A stretch of 64,000 bases of DNA from Casuarius casuarius (lineage: Eukaryota; Chordata; Aves; Casuariiformes; Casuariidae): assembly GCA_003342895.1 (NCBI GenBank), contig PTFA01000042.1, positions 2,472,716-2,536,715 on the forward strand. The letters are read 5' to 3'. This document shows positions 51,106 through 62,698 of this stretch, in pieces. The notes under the pieces were generated by a model, which made no database searches, was not told where the DNA came from, and saw only the letters and a list, made by a program, of their open reading frames with translations. Every line of letters begins with the position of its first letter. Within the stretch, counting starts at the first letter, position 1. The position numbers were made by a program, and so were the translations under genes.

Positions 51106-52529
51106 GCTTACTGGCACTGTTCCAGGAAGGAAAGGACCTGCGTGGTCCTTCCACCTTTTTTGCCTGCCTCCTTTTAGTACCATACAGGACAACACGTTGA
51201 TTTATTTCCCAAGCTTTTCAAAAATGCCCACTTCTGCTCACAGTGAAGTTAACTGCAAATTTGCAGTAGATTTCACTGGGCCAAAGACTTTCCTAGCCCT
51301 GGAAATAAAAGGATGCAACAAGCATTGCATTATGTAAGCAACAACCTTTTTCTATATGCAACAAAGAGTATCTTGATTTTAAAATAAATGCTGACAAAAA
51401 TACTGATTCCAGTTCATGGTTACTGGTTCTCTCCAAAACACCGGCAGAGAACCTTGATTAAGATCATTTCATTCTGGCAGGAAGAATAAAGCAAAACTTC
51501 ATTAGGAGCAACTCTCACTAAAACAAATACTGTCCTTTACCTTCACTCTAGATGCATTTCATTATTCATCTGCATGTTGATATATATTCTGCAAAATACG
51601 TATTAGCTGACAGTTTAGAGATCTGAATCACTGCTCACTACATTTCAGCTGATTTCAGTGACAGACTGGATTTTAGCAGGGACACTCTCAATTCTAGCAG
51701 ATAAGATTTTAGACTAGATTGTTTGGTTTCATTAACATCATCTGAGCCTGAGCACTGGAGGAAATCAGACTCTTGAGTCACCATTCTGCAGGTTTTCATT
51801 TAAACAAAACCCATCGGATAACCGCTGGCAACACAAATATGTTCAAACCAGCCTGTCCATACTTAGCTCTTAGCTCTGATTGATCACCTTCAGTGGACGA
51901 GACACTTTGAAAAGTTTTCTTTGCTATTGCCTTCTCAGGAAAAATCAAAACAAGCTGCCGACAGTATTTCTCTCTCATTCAAGCACACAATTAATTGATG
52001 AATGTCCATCAGGAAATATCCCTACACACATAAAAAGATTCTGGAATATGGCATCTTTGCAAGAAAATGAAGACTTGAAGCATTACAGTTCTGACATATT
52101 TGAGGTTAACACCATGAACTGTACTGACAATGCAAAGATGAGACATGACATATTCCTTAAAAACTGTTAGATTTATAAAAATCTAGACATTTCCTATGAA
52201 GCCCCTCCTTTCACTCCTCCCACCTCCCCAAATGGTATAAGGGAAGCAAAGAAAATCTGCTTGCATGTCTTTCCCACGCTCATCTTCCTATGCTGCCATG
52301 ATTATGGTTACTTTTGCAAACCATAAAGGCCAATATTGATGCTCTCCCTGGCCAGCTTTGCCTGCTGCGCTACCACCTCAGCTGCTGCCCTGACTTTCAT
52401 GCATCCCGGGGCTGCTGCAAGAGCCTAGGAGAAGCAGGGGTTGAGGGGGCGAGTGCTGCAGAGACACCAAGCTCTGCAGATCGCATGGGCGATGCTGGGT
52501 GAGCGGAGGGGAGAAGTTCAGGTACTTAC

Positions 52530-52721
52530 CCTGAATCTGACTCTGAGGCTGAGGGTTAAAAGCAGTGGTGTGGTTCAAGGAAGCTCGTGGGTTAGGTGTG
52601 GGGGCTGGGTGATGTGGGCTGACCCTCATGGCTGTACGACGCAACTGCTCCAGTTCACTCAGGCGCTCTGAAAAGGACAAGCTCCCGGGCTTTGTCTGCT
52701 CATCTATTTTCTGACGATGTC
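52530..52721 (-). CDS. RUNX1: RUNX1 coding exon 6 (post-Runt-domain segment, RTAMR motif)
   Basis: This is an internal exon of the RUNX1 transcription factor, which binds DNA with CBFB and controls blood-cell formation. The exon translates to [20 protein letters not shown], then [20 protein letters not shown], and ends NPQPQSQIQ. This is collinear with human RUNX1, with only conservative changes (for example KIDE for KLDD, NHTT for NHST, QIQ for QMQ). The HRQK start completes the nuclear localisation signal begun in exon 5. RRTAMR is the segment known in human RUNX1 as a PRMT1 methylation site that affects SIN3A binding. The acceptor is a very C-rich tract ending acaatag before GACATCG. The donor is CAGG|GTAAGTACC. 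The length of 192 nt equals the human exon 6 as I remember it. The exon starts with two bases of a split codon and ends with one, so it is phase 1 on both sides. The coding frame stays open through the donor for 50 more codons. Confidence 0.98.
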
Positions 52722-55700
52722 CTATTGTGGGAGGGGGGGGAAAAAGATGAGAAAATCTCACTGACATATGAAGTTGGTTGACTATTTTTTCTTACCCCTG
52801 ATCCGCTGGCAAGGTACCTAACCAGCTAGTGGATGTCTGAAATTAAACTGAAGTGATTGCTGTATAAGAACAGGAGACACAAACAAGTCATGCATTGTAA
52901 CCGTATCACAGGGGAGTCCACCTTCTACAGGACATGGCCTACTCTAGAAAAACAGCTCCAATGAAAATTTCAGTGCTTTCTTATACATCATACTGGGTGA
53001 AGAAACATTATTTTAAAAAGGGGGAATGTCTGGCCAATTGAATAAAAGGAGGAAACTTTTCAGCGGGCATTGTGCTACATCTGCACTGGAGAAACTCATA
53101 AAAAATTCAATCCCAGATTGTGATATCGTGTTGTTATTAGGTAAGTACTACAATGCTATAAAATAACATACCTAAACAAATTAAATTTTTGGATCTTTTA
53201 GCAATGACTTTACAGACACAGATTGGAGAGAAACACCAGGAACTGGCTAAATTGAAACTGTGGGAAAATTAAGTCTCTTTTAGTGGCATTTGGAGTTACC
53301 AAAAAATGAGGTCCCACCGTGCATCCTACGGTAGGAGAACAAATACTGACCTTACAGTATGGGCCAGTACATGGTCTTAGCCACTGCCATGTGGGAGTTA
53401 GAGGTTCTGACACTCCCCAAGGGTAGCCCTTGGAGAATGGCTCCTCGTGAAACTCTGGAACTGTGGCCTTGTAGGGTGTCAAGGGATGGAGAAGGCATGC
53501 AAAGGCACGGATCCAGCCCAGCACCTCCAGAGCATGTCCAGATTCAGGTGGAATGGCAGAGACATCTCTCATTATGGGTAGGACAGTTTTCAAGATAAGC
53601 CCTAACTAATAGCAATGAGTAGCGTGCAAGGGATAAGGTAATGAATTTCTGACTGTTGCCTGTGTTCTGGGATCCTTTGTGAGTATCCCTGTCATAAAAT
53701 GTCATGTTGCTCAGCAACCACAAAGAGTGCATGCACAACATACAGGAAGGATGTCTCATCTAGCCTCCATCTTGCTCTCCAGTAGGCATCACAAAAGCAC
53801 GGATTTTAAATCCTCTCTTTCTGCCCCTACTAATACCTCTTAAAAGTTAACCTATTGTCACCATTTTACAAAGGACTTTTGCACCCTGTGGTTTCTAGTC
53901 TTATGAGATACTCTTCACCACCAGGGTATCTTATCCTGGAAGTCTGCTGACACCATGTTTTAGGGTCAAAATGGAAACTTCCCTGGCCGACTTGTGTTTG
54001 GTGAGATGTCTGGAATGGGATGTTTTAGCCCGGTTCCCAACCAGGTGCAATCAAAATTTCCCTTGATACTTTTTTTCCCAAGGGAACTTTTTCTCCTAAA
54101 AGATCACTGGAACCAGCCCTGCATTCATTGGTTTAAGCAGAAAAACCAAAAATGGACTACCTCTGGAAAACAAGTTATGCTTTAAAGAAGCCCTCTCCAA
54201 ATGGAGGGCAAGATATTCACTGCAACGGGACTGTGAGGAAACTCACTGACTCCACCTGTATTTAGTCAATGCACTAGGATCCCCAGCTCCAAAAATGTCA
54301 TTTTGGCACCTTCCACTTGGGGACCTTCTTGTGGAGCAGTGGATGTCATCTTCCCTCTTTTTTTACCCCAAACTCAATCTCATTTCTGCACTTTCTACTT
54401 TCACTTTGTTCCAAGAAATCAGCTGCCTTGTGAATTTTTGTGGCTTATCCCTTCCCCTTTCTTCCTATAGGAAAGGACAATATTACCTTTAAGCGAAAGT
54501 ATGTCAGACCTCTACCCCAGAGGTCAAACAAGCTGACATCTTTATTTCCACCTATTTCATTGAAGAAGGCAGCATTATCTGCAGTTTCTGTTCATACCAC
54601 AGTTTGGTATCTATCTGCTCTTAATTTTCATTTACTTGTCACAAATAGTTGCCTTCTGCGGTTTTCTTTGCATTTCCTTCCTCCCCCTGTGGAGGTGGCC
54701 ATTGCTGTTCCTGTGGTGAGTCCTCTCTGAACTCACAGCTACCACAGTGAAACAGACTGACACAAAATTCACTAAAATAATCCACAAAGCCCTATTCCAC
54801 ATGTTCCCATAGCATTTAATATATAAACATCTACACACATCCAGCTGCCAATTTTGTGTATCAGCAAATAAGCAGCAAATCATCTTGGAAAAGCTCTGCA
54901 TGTCCCCTACTCTACAGAGCACTCTTTCATGCCACCCTAACAGCTTAATCAAGACACAGAAACATTTTATATACTAAAAGGAAAATGTTCATTTAAAAGC
55001 AGTTCCCAGTAGCTGCATTTCTAAAATTAAATTTTATAACTTGTATTATGGTTCCAAATCACAGTGGCTCAGCTTTTCTTCCTGTTGCCAGGCCCTTTGG
55101 CACAGCTTGAACTGTCTCAGATTCCACACTATGCTATAAATTATCCCAAGAAGAAAAAAAAATTAAAATATAAAAAGACATATTATACAGTAGTGGTTTC
55201 ACCATTAAAGAGACCCATTAGAGCTTCCAAAAAAAGGGGGAGGGAGACGAAAGATGAAAAAGACTTTTATCCGAAATTCTGGTTGGTCAAGAGCAAATGC
55301 TTCATTCGTCAGCAGTGCAAATNGGGATGCTGTTTCGAGCCTTCAGCTCATGACACTGGAGTTGAACACAAACACACAGAGTCACACCAAATGTGTACAT
55401 ATGCAAAATACATCATGCATTTGAAGTATTTTAAGCTTCAGCAGGCTGAAGCAAAGGGCCTGTGGAGCCAAGAATCAGATCCTTCCAAATCCATACCCCC
55501 CAATGTAATTTATTCCTAACTTCAAATTCAGTTCAGACTTCTTCTGCTGTTAAGTCAGTGCACCCATGTGAAGTTTGACCTCCTTACACACTACTTTCTC
55601 CTCCTACCTGCCAGATGCTGCCCTCCTGGGATCTGGTGTTTCATATGCCTGGCGTGAAACCAAGCAGCCTGGCAGTGCAATCCCCACATACTCGCAGCCT

Positions 55701-56344
55701 CTCGCACAGGTAAATAGCTCCTCTGGAGTCAACAGAGCAAGGGCTGCGTTAAGGCTAGCAAGGCCAGAATTAGCTTTCCTCTTTGCATCTAGTGCAGGCA
55801 CTGTATGTACATCTAGCTGGCACAACTTTGGGCAGGGTGGGCAGACTTGAGCTCACCTTGAGCAAATTAGCTCGTCTACAGCAAGCAGGGAGAATTAGCC
55901 CAGGCCAGCTCCCTCCCCACTGCTTGGAGCAGCTCTGCCAGCCCCAGCGCATGGGGCCTCCTCCGTGACCAGGGCATTTGTGGGGGGATCGGCACACCTG
56001 AGAGCTGTGGTACGGGTGAAAATTGCTCCCGTATCAATGGGAACGTCCAGCAATTGTCACCTCAGATATAGCTCCAAAAGTGACCTTTTTTTTTTAATCA
56101 GAAGAGCTACTTAACCTTTTCTACCTTGCTGACTACTGCAGGTAGCATGGAACCTGCTTTGCATGCAGGTCTGCAGTATGAAAGTGAAGACTGTGGCAGA
56201 AAAATGTAACATATAAATGGTTTTGCCAAGCCACTATAAATGCACAGGCAGAGCTTTGCTAGGGTGACTTGTATTTTCATGTTTATTAGCTTTACTTTGA
56301 AGTTACCTTCTAAACACCTTGCTTAAAGAGCAGGCAAGTTATCC

Positions 56345-56505
56345 TCGATTCACCCCTGAAAAGGCACAGGACTATTATTATCCCTGTTTTATAGGTGGAA
56401 AATTGAATCACAGAGAAATGAGGTGACTTGCCCGTGGTCAGACAGTGAACCTGTGGCAGACGCTTGCCTCCCAGTTTAGCACTGTAACCACAAAACCAGG
56501 CTTCC
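56345..56505 (-). mobile_element. MIR-like SINE fragment
   Basis: The plus strand has attattatccctgttttata, then gtggaaaattgaatcacaga, then gaggtgacttgcccgtggtc and later gtttagcactgtaaccac. The order and words match the antisense MIR-type tail seen in sauropsids. Confidence 0.7.
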
Positions 56506-57207
56506 CCTTTTTAGAAGATTAACGTGATGAATGATGAAAAAGAGTGGCAGGGAGGTGTTTAGCAAGCAGTGCCTCCATATGCAGTCATTCCCTGAAAGAA
56601 GGGGTAGCACCATGAAGCAGCCCTTCACATCACAGAAGCACAAAAACAGTAACAGGAACCATAAGAAGGGGCAGAAAAATTTGCAGGCTTTTACTACTGC
56701 TAAGGCGAAATAAATTTGTGGAAGTTTTTATCACTCACTCTTCCATTTTTTTCCCCCCAAACACATTAGTCAGTTTGACAATCTATCTGCCGTATTCTTT
56801 CCGTGCTGTTTTAATCTATTGTGGGCCAAATCTTCCACTGGTGGAAACTGGTGGAGCTTCCCTGAGCTGGTAACTTGGCCACAAGGCTCTGACACTTCAC
56901 TTTTACAAATCAGAATTAACTTCATTGAAGACAGCTAAACATTAAGCTATTGTAAAAGGTGAAGCTGTCTCAGAGCTCAGGGAGCCAAACCAGAGTTTCT
57001 GCTCACCATGAGAGCTCATGAGTGCGCTCCTTCCCTCCCTGGAGCTCCCCATGGTTCGGTTTTGTCCAGTATCGGCTGCAGGTACTAGCGCAGAAAACAG
57101 AAGGGTAGTAGGATTTTTCCCTTGGGTTGTAGGGTCAGGCTGTTAATGCAATGTTTGGGATTTTGATTAGAATAAATGGGACATCCAGTCTTAGGCTAAA
57201 CCAAGGG

Positions 57208-57223
57208 TTTTTTTTTTTTTTTT
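57208..57223. repeat. T16 homopolymer run
   Basis: A pure T run lies in intron 5 (an A run on the transcript strand reversed); no associated element was recognised. Confidence 0.9.
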
Positions 57224-60129
57224 CCTATCCCTTTTAAATACTGTCTCAGTGAGGTCAGGCGGATATTTTTACAAAGAATATTAAACAAGGTGTGTAGAGA
57301 CAACATTAGCTTTTCTGCTACTTTTACAGCAACACAACATGAAAGTTGTTTCCCTCTTAATGAGAGGGAAACACAGTTTTATGGACTTTAAGAGACTGTG
57401 GAGCATGCAGCTTGGCCTGCGGCCATCTGGTAGGAGCGCGGGATCTGAAAGCGACAGGAACGAAGTGTCTTGGCAGCCCCCATTCCTGTGCACCTCGAGC
57501 GTTCATTGTAAGCGTGTGCTCCTTCAGTGCGTAACCGCAGCTGGCCCCGAGAGACGGCAGCAGCGTTCCCAACTGCCTTGAGGTGCGGAAAAAGAAACAG
57601 GACTTTAGTTACCTTCCTTTCAGTCTACTTTTTTGAAGTGTCCTTAAACTCCTTTCATATTCACATTGACAGTGTAAGGTAAAATAGGAGCTAAGGAAAG
57701 ATATAAGGCCATTTGGGTTCTTACTCTGTCAGCTGAAGCTACTGAAATTCCTGTGGATACTCAGTATTATTTTACAAGTGAGCACTGCTGTAATGGATTA
57801 AATCAGTTCTATTTTTTCTGTTTTAATAAGGTGACAGGATGAGTAAACTCTTCTGTTGCTTGCTCTCAAAATCATTCACTCACAAATCTCGCTACTTGGA
57901 GCCAGCACGTTTGGAGGTATTAGCGCACACCAGCAGATACAGACCTGGGGCACCCAGTGTCTGACTGGAGATTCACTAGCTCAGAGCTGCCGGGCCAGAG
58001 ACAGACCCAAACAGAAACGCCCCACTTTTTTGTGTGTTTAATCTACAGGTTTTCTGCCCCAAAGCAGAAGATTATGCTTGTGTGTGGATAGCACAAAGGG
58101 AGCTTAATGCAGCAGAGCCCCTTCTCCCAGAACGGAGCAGAAAACCTTCCTCTCGCTGTTTGACCCCCCTCCCCTCCCCCAGCACAGCGCAGGGTTAGGG
58201 CTCTGCTGCGTTCCTCTTCCCAGGCTTGGACTGGAGGCTTTTAACCCACTGTGCAACCCGAAAGGTGGATTATACACAGGAAAATACAGTGTCTCTCCAG
58301 ACTTTGCCAAAGGCAGGAGTGACTGATCAGACCTGATGCTTGGGTTCAATGGAAGCTTGCCACCTTTGAACCATTTTGGAACCTGATCCAAACATCTCTG
58401 CATTTCAGGGTTGTTTGTATTCAGGGCTTTGGTTTGGCTCCAGCTCTAGTTGGGTAGAAAATAAGCCATGTTTCATTGTGTCCAGTTAATAAAGTGGTAA
58501 CCATTGTTTTGTACCACTGAGTTAAAATAAATCCAATTATTTTTGTCCATAGTGAAGGATGAGAAGAAAATATACTCTTTCACATTCTTCATCGACATGT
58601 GAGCACACCATCTCTAGTGCAAAAAATTATACAGTCTTGTAAACAAAAATGAATTAAAGTATAGTGATTCTACGTTACTGCCAAGACAGGAAATGCACAT
58701 GCTTGAAAACCAGCTAACTCACTTGCAAAAAGCAATTTTTTAGCTAACAATAGAAACAGTCTCTTATACATATGAAACAGTAATATATTCCTACCTACCA
58801 AATGTCTCAGATATAAAATAATATTTTGCACACACTTTTTTTTCTCATTTCCTACCTCCACAGAAACAGCAACTGGTACAAATTTTCTGAGAAGACACTG
58901 CTATGTTTTAAAATGTGCATCTACAGACCTCATCCTGCACAGATATATGCACATGCTTAGCTTTTTGCAGTCAGCATTATCATATGGTGGCCCATAGGGT
59001 TCTAGATAATTAAGTCTGACAATAAAAGCAATCTGAACAGTGGTTTCCCCTGTAGCCACCATCACTTGGTAAAGGCTTTTACCACATTCAGGCATTAGAG
59101 CAATTGTTAAAGCACAGCACCATAGCACACCAACCTCTTCTACAGCATTAAGAAATATAATCTAGAAAGATCCTAAAATAGGAACAAGATGCACTGCAGG
59201 ATAGTTTCTTTCTCCTCAGTTAAAAATATTGCTGCAATGAGGAAAAATAATGGTGATGGTAGTCAGAGCTTGACTTAGAGTAGACTCATCGGTGATTATA
59301 TTTTTTGTTGCTTCTCTAAAGCACTGAACAACAAAAGCGTTCTTGCCAGACAGCAGGAACATCATGGTAGACAGAATATTATGCTAAATGTTTTAGTGCT
59401 GTGTCTATAATTACCGACAGAATCAGTGTTGGTCATCAGATCTAAGCTGACCATAGGCACGAGGTACTGGGAGACATGTAAACGAGACTGGATAGTAAGC
59501 ACATACAACATTCACTGGACATGATGAATGATACATAGATTGACATCCAGACGCCCTTTAAAAGTAGAGTGCCAAATAATGCCACCACAGTGTAATGCCG
59601 AACGCAGACTGACTGACACCAGGAAATCTTTCCGGATGCACTTCTTCTATCAACTCCCTGGCAAACTTCACTCTTTCTGCGCCTTTATGGAAAATCTGTT
59701 TGTTACTCTGAGTAACTGCAGACATATTAGATATTTCAGGTATGATCCTTTGCTGAGCATTTAATTTTTCCACCAGATAATCCAATTTGGATGTATCTTA
59801 ACCAAGCGTCCAGTGATACTAACAAGGTAAACAAAGATTTACACAGCACGTTCGCTGTGCTCTGCTCACTCCCGTTACGCTGGCCCTTGCCTGCAGTAAA
59901 CACAACATAGCTTACTGCCCTGCCATTGAGGGTTAGGTACCCCGCATTTACCGCACAGTAACAACATGCACAGTGGCAGTTACTACTGACCAGCTGGTGC
60001 ATTTTTTCCTACATTTTTCAACAGTAGTTAAACACTCCCAGCAATATTCTTTTATTACAACTTCTCATTTAAATCAGTATAATGTAAAAAAACACACAAG
60101 CAAAGACTATAAGTAGAGGAAGTCACAAA

Positions 60130-60290
60130 TTTCTGATGAGACAGCGTCCTACACCAGAATAAATGAGAGCATGTGGGAGAGTCAGAATCAAACCCCTGTC
60201 TTGCCTGATCTACACTAGAAAACAAACTTCCATTTCCTATTTTCTAGGTGAGTACCCTAACTATAGGACGGGAGCCATTCTCATCCTGTT
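60130..60290 (-). mobile_element. MIR-like SINE fragment
   Basis: The plus strand shows gagagtcagaatcaaacccc and later gtgagtaccctaactatagg. These correspond to the antisense tRNA-like and core parts of MIR-type SINEs ('gaatcaaacccaggtct', 'gtgagtgccctaaccactagg'). Confidence 0.5.
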
Positions 60291-60345
60291 TCTATCCATA
60301 TTTCGTTATTCAAATGCAGTGAGAGAGCTTCCCCTGGAAACAGAC

Positions 60346-60388
60346 CCATGTTTTTAAGAACCATGTTTTAAGAACCACATTTTAAGAA
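60346..60388 (+). repeat. Triplicated 14-15 bp motif
   Basis: Three adjacent copies are visible: ccatgtttttaagaa (60346-60360), ccatgttttaagaa (60361-60374) and ccacattttaagaa (60375-60388). Confidence 0.9.
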
Positions 60389-61284
60389 TCAGAAGGAAGA
60401 AACTGAGGCTTCATCTTCCTCATTCGAGCCATAAACACTAATGGCAAGACTATGGGCTATTTTGGGTTGGGTCTCTCTTGCTCTCTTTCTGCTTGCTGAC
60501 ACTTTGCTTTGCTGACAAACACGTCTCACATTTATCCTGAGGTACACTGGGCAGAAAGAAGCAATCCTGAAAAATTATGTGAGACAGGAAATATGCTTCC
60601 TCCCCAGCTATGTTGGTAAGGCCCATGCTGTATGAACACATAGCAATGCACAAGCATATTTCTACTTAAATCTTAACAAAAAAAACCCTCAAACAATAAT
60701 TTTGCTTGCCCTGGATCCACCAAAATTTCTAATGAACCTGACATATATGTGCCTTCTCTTTTTGTTGTAGAAGTACAATTATTTTGTGGGTTCACCTTTG
60801 GAATTAGGTCAGCTCGGTGAAGTAAAAGTAAGGGAACTGAACGTCTGGACCTTTGAGGGAAGTTGTTCATGGAAGTTAAATTAGTCTGCAAAATTATACC
60901 CTTCCCTTTCTTTTTTTTTCCCCTATGTCAATGTATATACTTTAAAAATCCTGACTCCTTGACAAAGTTTGAATGCCTCCCAACTTAAGCAGCACATTGC
61001 CAAAAGCCTCTTTTGTTTCTTTATAGTTTGCATCTTCCCACACGTACAAACTGCCATAAGAATACCCTCCAGACATGGGCTGAGACATAATAGTTGAAGA
61101 TATGCATGAAAGAGTAGGTGCAGAATGAAACACAACCAGCCAACCAAGCAAGCAACCAAAAAAAATGCAGGCACAAAAAGACACCTCTGTCCAAAGAAAA
61201 AACTGCAGAAACACAAGTTGCAGACTGCAAGGAATGATACTCCATTTGAACAGCCCTTTGGAGATGGCTGTCTCCACTGAATAC

Positions 61285-61340
61285 AGGGGTTGAGGCTCCT
61301 AACTCAGGCACCCTAATATATGAATAGACTTAGGTGGGAT
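61285..61340. repeat. Possible sauropsid palindromic repeat remnant
   Basis: The plus strand has ggctcctaactcaggcaccc, taatatatgaatagacttag and gtgggatgaatctggaccc, reminiscent of 'ggctcctaactcaggcacctaaat...gacttaggtgg'. It lies immediately before a MIR-like fragment. Confidence 0.3.
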
Positions 61341-61354
61341 GAATCTGGACCCCT

Positions 61355-61480
61355 TCCCTCTCTGCCTGAGTTCTGTAAAGTGGGGATGATCATACTGCCC
61401 TACTTTGCAGTGCCTTTGAGAGGATAAACAAATGGAAGAAAGTGAGTTGCACAAACATCACACTATTGGAGGTTAGAGAA
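61355..61480 (+). mobile_element. MIR-like SINE fragment
   Basis: The plus strand has ctgtaaagtggggatgatca, then tactgccctactttgcagtg, then ctttgagaggataaacaaat. This parallels the sense MIR tail ('ctgtaaaatggggataataatacctacctcacagg...gaggattaaatg'). Confidence 0.6.
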
Positions 61481-61716
61481 ATAGCTTTGACAGAAAAGTC
61501 CTTTAATCAGCTCACTAAAATATCCCTAGACAGTAAAAAGTCTCCATAATTCAGCCTAATATAGAGTTCAACAAGGGACCTAGAACTTAAAGGTCAAGTC
61601 CTGTGGCTCGCTGTTTACATAAACCAGAGGAATTTGGAAACAAAAAAGTAAATTTACCCCCCACGGATGTTGACCATTCAGGCTTTGACAACTTGTGAAA
61701 AACTTTGCTTCTATGC

Positions 61717-61742
<26 letters not shown>
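61717..61742. repeat. A26 homopolymer run
   Basis: A pure run of 26 A residues lies in intron 5. No clear target-site duplication or source gene was recognised in the sequence to its left, so it may be a retroposon tail or a slippage product. Confidence 0.9.
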
Positions 61743-61747
<5 letters not shown>

Positions 61748-62682
61748 TAGCCAAGTTGTCCACTTCCCTTGAACTAAAGACCTTTGCTTTTACCAAGTCC
61801 AGTGACTGGTGTTTCTATGCGACAGTTGAAAATACCTGTTTTTTCCAAAGAAATGAGTTTGAATATTTTTATCTCTAAGTTACTAAGCAGTCCCTCCTCT
61901 GCACTAATGCTCCATTGTGCCTACACAGGACTGCAGTTCACTGAAAGCTCATAAATTTCATGTGGTTCTGCCTAGTCTTTATTTTAGGTTCTTGAACCAT
62001 TTTTTGCTTTCCTCATTTTCTTTGCAGCTGCAGAGAGATATAGTAAGCTACTGTATAGCATTTTGAAAGCCGGGCCTCTGAGAAGTTTCCAAACTGCATA
62101 CAAGCAGGTTATTCTTTGGCTTGTTTTCTTTGGCTTGGTGTTAGCAGTACAGAATGAGTCAAACAGTATTAACTTTCAAGAGGGAAGTGGTGTGGTCAAC
62201 CAAAACTGTTTGCGGCTAGATTGCGAAGATAGGTAGAGCAGGTAATGAAGAACAGCCCATAATGCAGGGTGTAGGTAAGAGAGGCAGACAGACTCAGACA
62301 AACAGAATCCTTAATAATTAAATCAACACTGTCGCCTACATTTTTCTGCAGCCTTATGTGCTAAGGTTATGACACAGCCTGACTTGACTAGTGAGCCTTG
62401 AGAAGATGGCCTGTTGCATGTTGTACTTAATGGACTCAAACTACAAGACTCTGGGCGGAAAGAATGAGAGTTTGATGCTGTAGAAAAAGACATGTATGGA
62501 CTTTTTATTTGTGGCTGGTTAAATTCTTTCTCATGTCTCCTCCCGTTTTTACAGACTGTTCCTTATCTGTTCCACGCTTAAAGGAGGAAGGAAGGAAGAT
62601 GTTTCCATCCATCACTCTCTTTAGGATATGCTTCAGATATTAACAAGCACACTGTGCTGTAATACAACAGCCAACTCTTTTT

Positions 62683-62698
62683 TGTGTGTGTGTGTGTG
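62683..62698. repeat. (TG)8 microsatellite
   Basis: Eight perfect TG units follow a T-rich run in intron 5. Confidence 0.95.

Noticed and set aside
52722..52767. Extension of the exon 6 frame upstream with an ATG
   Set aside because: The sequence before 52721 is the intron acceptor tract; conservation with RUNX1 starts exactly at the splice junction, so the upstream ATG is not a real start.
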